Part shown: piece after piece, positions 42,963 through 50,684 of the stretch
Layout of the letters: every line of letters starts with the position of its first letter
Numbering within the stretch: position 1 is the stretch's first letter
NCBI RefSeq assembly: GCF_027270315.1
Contig: NZ_CP114413.1
Span: 9,052,001 to 9,116,000 of the forward strand
Source: Streptomyces cinnabarinus
Lineage (GTDB): Bacteria; Actinomycetota; Actinomycetes; Streptomycetales; Streptomycetaceae
Reading direction: 5' to 3'
DNA: 64,000 nt
Made by a program: the position numbers and the translations under genes
Notes under the pieces: generated by a model
Seen by the model: the letters and a program-made list of their open reading frames with translations, nothing else
Told to the model about the DNA's origin: nothing
Databases searched by the model: none

Positions 42963-43472
42963 TCAGCGGCGGCCGGTGTGGGTCTTGGGCTGTCGGGGAG
43001 CCGGCAGTGTGGGAGCGTGGTGCGGGGGCCCGGGTGGGCCTTTGTCGCCTTGTGGTGTCAGCGTCTGGGGGCGGTCCGCGGCGGGTCGGGATGCCGTCCT
43101 TCTGTGCTGTGTCGCAACCAGAGCGCCGGTACGGTGCAGGGCTTTCACAGCCAGGCGTGCCAGCCCCAGGAGGGCGATGGAATATCCGGCCCACCATGGT
43201 GTGCGTTGGGTGGCGTACCAGACCGCTGCCAGCGGGGCCAGGAACAGGGCAGTCGGCAGTGCCAGGAGACGGATCAGCCGTGCGGGGGGCATCTGCGGTA
43301 AGGCCATGCGGGGGTGGGGGACTGGCCGTTTTCGTCGGCTGTCCTGCATCTGCTTGGCCTGCGTGAGACGTTCGAAGCGCTGGTCGAGTCGTGGCCGGTA
43401 GGCCTGAGCCTGCTGGTGAAGCAGCGTGCACGCACGGTACATCTCCAGGTCAGGTTCATCGTCTGCCCTCAT
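42963..43472 (-). CDS. Membrane protein coupled to a sigma-like gene, possible anti-sigma partner
   Basis: A 169-residue protein with an N-terminal soluble helix (LDQRFERLTQAKQMQDSRRK), two hydrophobic segments (LIRLLALPTALFLAPLAAVW and AGYSIALLGLARLAV) and a Pro-rich basic tail. Its ATG overlaps the stop of the upstream sigma-like gene (ATGA, 43469-43472). A membrane protein translationally coupled to a sigma-like protein suggests an anti-sigma role, but no known anti-sigma motif is present. Confidence 0.6.
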   Translation of the reverse strand: MRADDEPDLEMYRACTLLHQQAQAYRPRLDQRFERLTQAKQMQDSRRKRPVPHPRMALPQMPPARLIRLLALPTALFLAPLAAVWYATQRTPWWAGYSIALLGLARLAVKALHRTGALVATQHRRTASRPAADRPQTLTPQGDKGPPGPPHHAPTLPAPRQPKTHTGRR

Positions 43473-44026
43473 GGGGTCTCCCCAGCGTCTGCGAAGAACG
43501 GCTCGAGCGCGCTCCGGTCGGCGTTCCCGAGTCGCAACCTAGCCAATTTCTCGTTGTAGTGTTCCGGGTTCGGCAAAGCGCTGGCGCCCAGCACGTCTGC
43601 CACCGCGTCGTCGCCCAGGAGAAGTACGATTTTCCGTCTTTCGATGCCGCGTTCCTTGGCGCCGAGTTGGTCGAGACAGGCCAGCCCTCGACGCAGAAGT
43701 GGAAGCGTGTTCGGGAAGTACTCATCGAAGACGTCTGCCAGACGGTAATCGGGTGGGCGGCATGCCGCTTCTGGTAAGCATCTTTTACACAGAGCATCAG
43801 CGGCGTCCCGGACTTCTGCGTGGCTTCCGTGTTTGCTGGTGTCGCTGAAAACGTGCGCGTAGGCCGTGTCGGCGATATCGAGCGGGTCGACGTGTTGTGG
43901 TGCACATTTCATGAAGAGGTACAGCTGGAGCGGGAACACCAGCCGCGCGTAATCGTCGAGGAGCTGTCTGCGGCGGGGGTCCTCGCTGCGGGGGCGGCGC
44001 CGACGGGGGCTCACGCGTCTCTCCAT
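43469..44026 (-). CDS. Divergent ECF sigma-factor-like protein
   Basis: A 185-residue protein with a basic start (RRRRPRSEDPRRRQ). A region-2-like helix pair follows (LLDDYARLVFPLQLYLFMKC, then DPLDIADTAYAHVFSD) and a region-4-like end (ERRKIVLLLGDDAVADVLGA, then NPEHYNEKLARLRLG). The order and spacing fit an ECF sigma factor, but the sequence is divergent and lacks strong -10-recognition residues. It is coupled to a membrane protein. A related toxin-like or Cys-sensor role (CLPEAACRPPDY in the linker) cannot be excluded. Confidence 0.55.
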   Translation of the reverse strand: MERRVSPRRRRPRSEDPRRRQLLDDYARLVFPLQLYLFMKCAPQHVDPLDIADTAYAHVFSDTSKHGSHAEVRDAADALCKRCLPEAACRPPDYRLADVFDEYFPNTLPLLRRGLACLDQLGAKERGIERRKIVLLLGDDAVADVLGASALPNPEHYNEKLARLRLGNADRSALEPFFADAGETP

Positions 44027-44298
44027 GTCACGAGCAGATGGCTCCAGGCCGACGGGCTTTCCTGCCGCAGCAGGATGCAGCCGGGAAGGGTCCGTAGTCT
44101 ACGCATCTATCCTTCGTTGTGCGTGTCCGGCAGGATTGCGCGCTCTGCGCCAACCGGACGCTTCCCTTTTTGCGCCCACCGCGCCCCCGGCGCTTCGCAA
44201 TCTTGCGGCCGGCCTGGGTTGAACGGGCGGCCGTGAGGAATGCTAGGACCGGGCATGCATATGTTCGATGGGTGTTCTTGTTTCTCCGGGGGACGAAC

Positions 44299-44778
44299 GT
44301 GCTGGGTGAGTCGATAGCAGCGTTATCTGCTGCTGCGGGGGCAGCTGTTGTGCAGGCTGCGGGAACGGATGCGTGGAATTCGGTGCGGGCTGTGGTTGGC
44401 CGCGTGCTGGGTCGGCACGATGAGGGTGAAGGGGCTCGGTCGGTGGCGCGACTGGACGCCATGGCGGCGGAACTGGCGGTGCCGGGCGCCCTGCAGGAGC
44501 GTGCACGTGTGCAGGAGTGGTGGTCCCAGGCGTGGCGGGAGTGCCTGCAGGAGTGGCTGGAGTCGCTGCCCGACGGGCATCGTGCCGCAGCCGCGGCCGA
44601 CCTGCGCGGCGTGGTCGATGAGGCACGCCGGCGGCGGTCCGTGGCGGGCGGGATTCACGTGGACTGCGCCCGGGACGTGTCGGTGCGTGCGGCGGGCGGT
44701 TCGGTGGCCGGGGCTGCCGTCACGGTGGAGGGAGGCATCCACCTGTCCTCCCCTTTACCTCCCCGGCGGCAGGACTAG
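44299..44778 (+). CDS. Small helical adaptor with C-terminal RHIM/amyloid-like tail (second locus)
   Basis: A 159-residue protein from GTG 44299 behind GGGGGA. The first 110 residues are helical (ESIAALSAAAGAAVVQAAGT, then ERARVQEWWSQAWRECLQEW). The tail reads GGIHVDCARDVSVRAAGGSV followed by AGAAVTVEGGIHLSSP, a Gly/Val beta-arch pattern like bacterial RHIM-type amyloid signalling segments in proteins encoded beside NB-ARC genes. The next gene, 32 bases on, is an NB-ARC/TPR ATPase. This is the same plan as the 108-residue protein at 11787-12113, although the sequences differ. Confidence 0.72.
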   Translation: MLGESIAALSAAAGAAVVQAAGTDAWNSVRAVVGRVLGRHDEGEGARSVARLDAMAAELAVPGALQERARVQEWWSQAWRECLQEWLESLPDGHRAAAAADLRGVVDEARRRRSVAGGIHVDCARDVSVRAAGGSVAGAAVTVEGGIHLSSPLPPRRQD

Positions 44779-44810
44779 AACGGCTGGCCGTCCCGGAGGC
44801 GTCCGCCGGT

Positions 44811-47003
44811 GTGCTGGCGCAATGGGGAGGTGTGGCCGCCGGGAGGATGCACATAGCGCAGGTCGTGGTGGCTGCTCCTGCCGCGGCGAGCGGATGGACG
44901 GTAACGCTGGCCACACCTGTGGGGGAACGGGATCCGTCCCTTCCACTGCGGGGCCGCCGCGGCATCGTGGAACGGATCCTGCGGCTGAGCGGTCACCCGG
45001 CCGACGGCCGGATGCATGTGCTGCACGGGCTGAGCGGCGCGGGAAAGACCGCGGTCGCACTGGAGGTGGTGACGCGCGTGCGCGCCGTTGCGGACAGGCA
45101 GTCTGCAGGGCCGCGCATCTGGTGGATCGACGCACGCCATCCGGCGGCCTTCGCAGCCGGGATGCGGGAGGTGGCGCGGCAGGCGGGTGTGGGTGACGAG
45201 GACGTGCACGCGGGTCATGTCGTGGACGCCTTGTGGGAGAACCTGGGGCGGGCCCCGTATCGCTGGCTGCTGATCGTTGACGGAGCGGACGATTTGTCGT
45301 TGCTCGACGGACCTGGACGGCTTGCGGCCGGCACGGGATGGCTACGGCCGCACCACTGCCCCGACGGCCTGCTGCTGGTGACGACCCAGTCCGGTATCGC
45401 CAGGCTGTGGGGGACAGGCGCCTCGCTGCACGCGGTGGGCCCGCTGAGCACGGAAGAGGCCGCGGGCGTGCTCACCGATCACGCCAGCCCTGCTGCCGGC
45501 ACGCCGGCACAGGCCTGCCGTCTGGCGCAGCGGCTGGGGCGGCTGCCCCTGGCGCTGCGCATGGCTGCTTCGTATCTGGCGGAGGCGAACGCGATGCCGG
45601 CGCCGCTGCGGCATCCCGGCACACCGATGACGTTTGAGGCGTTCCGGGCGGCTCTCGACCGGTATGGTGTGGGCGTAGACCCGGCTGCGGCGGTGGAAAG
45701 CACCTGGCAGATTTCCATGGACCTGCTGCACCGCCAGGGCCTGTCCCACGCGTCTGAACTGGTCAGAGTCCTGGCTTCGTTCAGTGCAGCGCCCATCCCG
45801 TACACCTTGCTGCTGCAGCCCGGAGTCCTCATGGCGCTGCCTGAGTTCGGGGCGCTTGACAGCACCGCCGTATGGCGGAGCCTGCGTGAACTTGCAGCCT
45901 TGCAATTGCTAGAACTGGATGAGATCCCCTCCCGGCATGAAGGACCACTTTGCGTGCGGCTGCATCCCCTGATCCGTGACCTCGCCCGACGCGGGCGTCA
46001 GCCCCGCGCCGTCATCGCCTTGATGGAGCGGGTGCTGCAGCTGCAGGAGGTGCGCGTACCGCCGGAGAATCCGCAGGCGTGGCCCGTGTGGAGGATCTTG
46101 GCGCCCCATGCCCTCGATCTCGCAGACGTCTTCCAGGCGCAGGACGCCACGTTCAGTCCATCCGAGCGCAAGACGTGTGCCGACGCAGGCGAACTGGCGG
46201 CCCGCTACCTGCAGTCTCAGGGGCTTTATGGGCAGGCCCGCAAGGGCTTCGAGCAGGTTCTGGCGTTGCGGACGGAGGGTGACGCCGACGAACTCGACAC
46301 GGCTGCCACGCGCCACAACCTGGCCCTTGTCCTGCACGACCTGGGCGAGCTGGAGGAAGCCGAACGCCTGTATGAGAAGGTGTGGCAGACACTGTGCCAC
46401 GCCAGAGGCCCGCAGCACTCCCAGACCTTGACGGTGCGTCATGAGCTCGGCAGGGTCCTGCTGGACCGGGGCTGCCTGCCGCAGGCCCAGGCACATCTGG
46501 AGGCGGTACTGGCCGTACGGGACGCAACCGATGGCACCGACAGCCCCAATGCACTAGCCACACGTCATGAACTGGCGCGGGTATTGCACCGGCGCCGGCG
46601 GATGGACGAGGCTCGCCGCGAATACGCTCACCTGCTCGTGCTCCGGCGCCGTCTGTCCGGTGAGGAGCACCCGCGCACGGTCACCGTCTGGCACAACTAC
46701 GCCTGCGTTCTGCACGACATGGGGCTGATGGAGCAGGCCCACCTCGAGTGCGAACAGGCGCTCGCTGCGCAACGCACCCTGTATGGCGAGGATCACCCCG
46801 ACACCTTGGCCACCGGGTATCTGTTCGCTGCGATCCTTCGGGCCAGGTCGCTGCGGGGAGAAGCCGATGCCGTGCTGTCCGCGCTGCACGAGCGAAGCGG
46901 GCGGCTGCTGGGGGAGAGCCATCCGCTCACGAAGGACTGTGCCGAACTTCTGGCCCGGTGGGCTCTGCAGGACCCCAGCGCGGGACCGGGTACCGGGAAC
47001 TGA
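44811..47003 (+). CDS. NB-ARC STAND ATPase with C-terminal TPR repeats (second locus)
   Basis: A 730-residue protein from GTG 44811, with GGAGG about 12 bases upstream. A short beta-rich N-terminus (MHIAQVVVAAPAA) may pair with the adaptor tail. The NB-ARC part has Walker A GLSGAGKT (73-80), Walker B LLIVD (153-157), LLLVTTQS and the GRLPLAL motif; an MHD-like HPLIRDLAR is near residue 390. From about residue 450 there are kinesin-light-chain-type TPR units (ALVLHDLGELEEAERLYEKV, ARVLHRRRRMDEARREYAHL, ACVLHDMGLMEQAHLECEQA). It probably senses a trigger by its TPRs. The gene converges with the HTH-HAD gene, only two bases apart. Confidence 0.88.
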   Translation: MLAQWGGVAAGRMHIAQVVVAAPAAASGWTVTLATPVGERDPSLPLRGRRGIVERILRLSGHPADGRMHVLHGLSGAGKTAVALEVVTRVRAVADRQSAGPRIWWIDARHPAAFAAGMREVARQAGVGDEDVHAGHVVDALWENLGRAPYRWLLIVDGADDLSLLDGPGRLAAGTGWLRPHHCPDGLLLVTTQSGIARLWGTGASLHAVGPLSTEEAAGVLTDHASPAAGTPAQACRLAQRLGRLPLALRMAASYLAEANAMPAPLRHPGTPMTFEAFRAALDRYGVGVDPAAAVESTWQISMDLLHRQGLSHASELVRVLASFSAAPIPYTLLLQPGVLMALPEFGALDSTAVWRSLRELAALQLLELDEIPSRHEGPLCVRLHPLIRDLARRGRQPRAVIALMERVLQLQEVRVPPENPQAWPVWRILAPHALDLADVFQAQDATFSPSERKTCADAGELAARYLQSQGLYGQARKGFEQVLALRTEGDADELDTAATRHNLALVLHDLGELEEAERLYEKVWQTLCHARGPQHSQTLTVRHELGRVLLDRGCLPQAQAHLEAVLAVRDATDGTDSPNALATRHELARVLHRRRRMDEARREYAHLLVLRRRLSGEEHPRTVTVWHNYACVLHDMGLMEQAHLECEQALAAQRTLYGEDHPDTLATGYLFAAILRARSLRGEADAVLSALHERSGRLLGESHPLTKDCAELLARWALQDPSAGPGTGN

Positions 47004-47005
47004 CC

Positions 47006-48757
47006 TCAGCTGGCCCGGCAGGGGCCGGACCGGATCACGTCGACGATGGTACGGAGCGACGGCACCGTCTCTGCGCCCGTCTCGCGCAGCAGGCGTAGAC
47101 GATGCCCCGTGGCGACGCCGATGAAGGACAGTCCTGCGCGGTGGGCGGCTTCCGCGTCTGTGGCGGATTCGCCTACCAGCACCATCCGCTCACACGACGT
47201 CTTGAGCACGTCTGCTGCCCTGACCAGATTGTGCGGATGCGGTTTCATGCGCAGGGGATTGTCCGGACGGCCGATGACCTTGATGTTCTGGGCGCTGCCG
47301 TCCAGCCACAGGCGATCCAGGAACATTTTGACGGCAACGTCAGAATGATCGGTCACGATTGCCAAGCGCCACCCGCTCCCGGATAAAGTCTCCAGTAGTT
47401 CACTGATGCCGGGAAGCGGATGGGCACGACGGGCAGCCTCGATTTCGTAGATCTGCAGGAAATAGCCGAGCTGGCGGGCCTGTGAGCCGGAGGCATGCCG
47501 CACGAACACCCGCAGCATACCCACGGGATCCGCTGGCATGGTCATGTTGGTCGGCAGGTCGAGTTCCCGCGCCGCCAGCAGCAGTTTGCGGGAAACCGTT
47601 TCCAGAGTGGCGGCGAAAAGACGGGACAGCAGGCTGTCGAAACTGAAGACCAGCGCGTCCGAGGCGGCGAGCACGGCGTTGAGGTGCCTGTCGGGCATGT
47701 GACCGGCCAGCATGCTCACTTGGGCTGTCACGAAAGCGGTCGCCGATGGGTAGCAAGCCCCGTACCAGGAGCCGAAGTCGCTGCAGTGCTGCGCACCCTG
47801 CTGGGAGACCCGGAACTCCCCGCTCAGGCTGCGCCGGGTTTGCAGGAAGTGGTCCGGGATGCTGTCGAACCCCTCGTGCATGCCCAGCGCCTCGTGAGAC
47901 CACCATCGGCCAAGTGTCTTCGCCTCGTTGAGAAGTGACAGTGCCCGCCAGGCATCCTGGGAAATCATGTGCCGGAAGAATAGGTCCAGACGCCGCGGCA
48001 AGGAGACCCGGAGATCGCTGATGCGCTGGGTTTCGGCCTCGACCTGCCGCTCGGCTCGATTGCGCTCCTCCATGGACGGGGCGTAGTCCGCGGCGGCGCT
48101 GAAACTCACCCGTCTGCGGTGAAGGTCGCGCAGTGCGGCGATCTCATGGCTCAGGATGCGGGCCACCGTCACAGATGACCGGTGGTACAGGCCCGCAACG
48201 CGGATGACCTGGGGGTCGGACGGGTCGGGCTCTCCCAGTCGCTGCGGTTGGAGGAAGTCCGTCACCAGACACGTCAGCGGCTGCCTCACCTCGTTCAGGC
48301 GTTCACGGACCCGGGGTGAGCGGCCCACCAGTTCCTCGACAGTGTCCGGGCTGACGTGCAAGAGCGCCGCGACCTCCGCCACGAGCGCCCGGCGATGGGC
48401 GGGCAGCAGGCCCTCGGTCTCGAATCGGCGATAGGAACGGGGGGACAGACGCAGCTCCTCGCTGATCTCCCGTGCCGTCCACCCGCTCAGGCGGCGCAGG
48501 TCTGCGAGGTTCCAACGGTCCCTACGGGCGGTCTCGGCCAGGCATAAGGGCGCGATGCCGAGCGCCTTGGCCAGTCTCCGGATGCGCTCCGGCTCCGGAC
48601 ATGTCGCCCCCTGCTCATAGGCGACGATCTCGTAGGTCTTGGCATTGATGCACGCTGCCAGCTGGGCGGCGCTCATTCCGCGGCCGCCTTTGGCCCGCTC
48701 GCGCTCCGTCCTCAGCCTTTGGCCGTCGAAGTAGATGGCCATACCTCGAGCCAACAC
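47006..48757 (-). CDS. HTH protein fused to an inactive HAD-like domain
   Basis: A 583-residue protein from GTG 48757 after GGAGGA; ATG 48742 is an alternative. The N-terminus carries two XRE-type helix-turn-helix units (MSAAQLAACINAKTYEIVAY and SGWTAREISEELRLSPRSYR). A helical middle of about 250 residues follows. The C-terminal 230 residues have HAD-hydrolase motifs: motif I LVFSFDSLLS, motif II AIVTDHS, motif III RMKPHP and motif IV VGESATDAEAA. The motif I nucleophile Asp (DxD) is Ser, so phosphatase activity is doubtful. It probably acts as a ligand-binding transcription regulator. It is convergent with the second NB-ARC gene. Confidence 0.75.
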   Translation of the reverse strand: MLARGMAIYFDGQRLRTERERAKGGRGMSAAQLAACINAKTYEIVAYEQGATCPEPERIRRLAKALGIAPLCLAETARRDRWNLADLRRLSGWTAREISEELRLSPRSYRRFETEGLLPAHRRALVAEVAALLHVSPDTVEELVGRSPRVRERLNEVRQPLTCLVTDFLQPQRLGEPDPSDPQVIRVAGLYHRSSVTVARILSHEIAALRDLHRRRVSFSAAADYAPSMEERNRAERQVEAETQRISDLRVSLPRRLDLFFRHMISQDAWRALSLLNEAKTLGRWWSHEALGMHEGFDSIPDHFLQTRRSLSGEFRVSQQGAQHCSDFGSWYGACYPSATAFVTAQVSMLAGHMPDRHLNAVLAASDALVFSFDSLLSRLFAATLETVSRKLLLAARELDLPTNMTMPADPVGMLRVFVRHASGSQARQLGYFLQIYEIEAARRAHPLPGISELLETLSGSGWRLAIVTDHSDVAVKMFLDRLWLDGSAQNIKVIGRPDNPLRMKPHPHNLVRAADVLKTSCERMVLVGESATDAEAAHRAGLSFIGVATGHRLRLLRETGAETVPSLRTIVDVIRSGPCRAS

Positions 48758-49058
48758 GCCCTCCTCCCGGTCGCGCGCAGTTTAGAGGCAGCCGGTGTGC
48801 GAGGCAGGCATACCGCTGCATCGAACCCGGATCGGCCGCCACACACCCTGTTTACCGTCAACTACAAGCCGTGCACGTTACAGTTGGCGCGCGGGCAGGC
48901 AGGTTCAGAGGTTCTGTGTCTGCTGACCCGTCTGTGAGTCCAGTGCAGTTTAGGAGCACGTCATTCAGCTGCTTTCGCCTATCGGCGGCAGATTGATGGC
49001 GTCGCCGTGATCCTAAGAGGCCGTAGATCTTAGGAAGGGTCGGTGAAATGAAGAACCC
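48758..49058. other. No gene recognised
   Basis: Upstream region of the HTH-HAD gene. No convincing coding or RNA feature was seen. Confidence 0.4.
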
Positions 49059-49091
49059 CGGATCCCAAAGTGCCTTGGAGGGCGGGATCCG
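49059..49091 (-). terminator. Hairpin with flanking T-rich run
   Basis: CGGATCCC (49059-49066) pairs with GGGATCCG (49084-49091). Read on the minus strand, it is followed by GGTTCTTCATTT, resembling an intrinsic terminator about 50 bases after the small minus-strand frame at 49139. Confidence 0.45.
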
Positions 49092-49138
49092 AGGTCCTGA
49101 AGCGGTGCTGGTTCCACCGGAGCTGAAGAGGACGTCCC

Positions 49139-49282
49139 TTACTGGCTGGCACCAGTAGCGGGCGAACTGGGTTTCTCACGCCCCTGCTTCTGTTCCGGCA
49201 ACTCGTTGCCAGAGGCCACTTCCGTTTCCTCCTCCCCATAGCCGTGCAAGATCTTTGGGCGGCTGGGGAGGGGGAGACGCAC
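49139..49282 (-). CDS. Candidate small peptide gene, unknown
   Basis: A 47-residue minus-strand frame from GTG 49282, with AAGG six bases before it, reading RLPLPSRPKILHGYGEEETE and ending with a Ser/Pro/Gly-rich tail at TAA. It is charged and soluble. Support is weak: a plausible ribosome-binding site and a terminator-like hairpin downstream. It could be a peptide precursor, a leader peptide, or chance. No modification enzymes adjoin it. Confidence 0.3.
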   Translation of the reverse strand: MRLPLPSRPKILHGYGEEETEVASGNELPEQKQGREKPSSPATGASQ

Positions 49283-49718
49283 CAGTAACCTTATCGCTCC
49301 TGGAGAATCACCAATAGCAGAACCCCCATTGGCTATTGATGATGACTGTGGCAGCAAGGCGCCTCATGCGTCAGCCAGCTCCAGCCAGCCCCACCCTTCA
49401 CCCCCGCCACAACGATGCATATCACATCGCGCCCCAACTACGCGTGCGGCACGATTCGGCCCGCCGTCTGCTTGCCTCGCACGTCCTGGGCGGGGGCGGC
49501 CAACTACCCCGGCAGGTCTGCGAGTAGAGGCAAATTCCTCGCACTGTGATCCGGGCCGGTAGCGGTGGCTGCGCCAGATTGGAGGCCGCGCCACACGCCG
49601 CCTCCTGCGGTGTCGCGCAACCGGTGGAGCGAGGTGTGCCCGTCCTGGCGCCGGGGCTGCGCGTCCTGACACCGTCAGCATCGCGTCTGTTCCGTGGGCA
49701 TGATCTGCTAACTGGCAG
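49283..49718. other. No gene recognised
   Basis: Mixed frames with no family resemblance. The right end borders the IS630 relic and may derive from the same lost element. Confidence 0.4.
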
Positions 49719-49900
49719 ATGCTGACTTTTCCGTTCAGTTGTCGCGTTGAGCGAGAGGCTGGTTTCGGCGAGGCATCCCTCAATGAGGTCGGTGCGTCGT
49801 TGGATTCGGTGCAGGCCGCTGCGGACGGCTTGGACAAGGTGGTCGCGGTCGCGGAAGACGACGTTGGCGGTCGTGCTGCGCCGGAGCAAGGACCAGATGA
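49719..49900 (-). pseudogene. C-terminal remnant of an IS630-type transposase
   Basis: The minus strand reads LIWSLLRRSTTANVVFRDRD, HLVQAVRSGLHRIQRRTDLI and EGCLAETSL. This is the tail of IS630-family DDE transposases, where WSLLRR precedes a helical end with QYRTDLIxGCLxxTGL-like wording. The catalytic core is absent and no inverted repeats were found. Confidence 0.6.
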
Positions 49901-50147
49901 TGGCTTGCCGTGTCCCGCAGCCCCTCCCTGGTCGGGCACTTCATCGCGTCCAGGGCCTTGTGCGGGCTGGAGGCGACGGCCCGCGATCCGTTCCGGTCGG
50001 CCGATCACTGCCGACCGGATGCCACATCGAGCCCGAAACGTAACGCACAGCTGGGTTACCTCACATTCCGACCAGTCGGTACCTTGCGCCAGCCGCTCCA
50101 TTCATCACAGCTCACCCAGGATCCGCGCCGCACTGGAAGGCCAGGCG

Positions 50148-50684
50148 ATGACATACGCCGACGACAACGGTCACCCGCCATCACCACCGACGGGATGGCC
50201 GCAGCCGCGGACCGAATCCGACGGGGACGCCCGCCGGTACGGCCCGTACGGGCGGGATCCCTGGCAGGGGCCGCACCGACACGACGCCCCTGCGTACGAC
50301 ACCTACGCATACGCCAACTCTCAGTACGCCCCGCATGGGCAAACCCCCAGGCAGGAGCCGTACACGCAGGCGACGCACCGGCAGGGCTCCGACCTCGCCG
50401 CCCTCCGCTCGGCCTACCGCCTGCTCCGCCGGCTCTCCACGCTCACCGCGCTCGGCTCCTTCGTGGTGTACGTGGTGCTGTCCTGCTATGCGCCCGGCCT
50501 GATGGGGTCGACGATCGCTGGAGAGCTGAGCCTGGGAATGGCCCTGGGCGTTTTCCAGCTCGTCGTCACCTTCGCGGCCGTCTACTGGTACGGACACAGC
50601 GCGCAGCGCACAGTGGACCCGTTGGCGCAGGTCGTCAGGGAGCGGGCAGTCCCGACGGGCCGGGAACTGGGGGCCGCGAGATGA
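50148..50684 (+). CDS. DUF485-family small membrane protein
   Basis: A 178-residue protein from ATG 50148 after GGAAGG. The first 85 residues are a Pro/Tyr/His-rich soluble region. Then come LAALRSAYRLLRRLSTLTAL and two membrane helices (SFVVYVVLSCYAPGLMG; LGMALGVFQLVVTFAAVYWY), the DUF485 arrangement found beside acetate/cation symporters. Its stop overlaps the symporter's ATG (ATGA), so the two form one transport unit. Confidence 0.88.
   Translation: MTYADDNGHPPSPPTGWPQPRTESDGDARRYGPYGRDPWQGPHRHDAPAYDTYAYANSQYAPHGQTPRQEPYTQATHRQGSDLAALRSAYRLLRRLSTLTALGSFVVYVVLSCYAPGLMGSTIAGELSLGMALGVFQLVVTFAAVYWYGHSAQRTVDPLAQVVRERAVPTGRELGAAR

Noticed and set aside
49048..49158. A 36-residue plus-strand frame across the hairpin
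   Set aside because: It overlaps the terminator-like stem, has a distant ribosome-binding site and no resemblance to known peptides.
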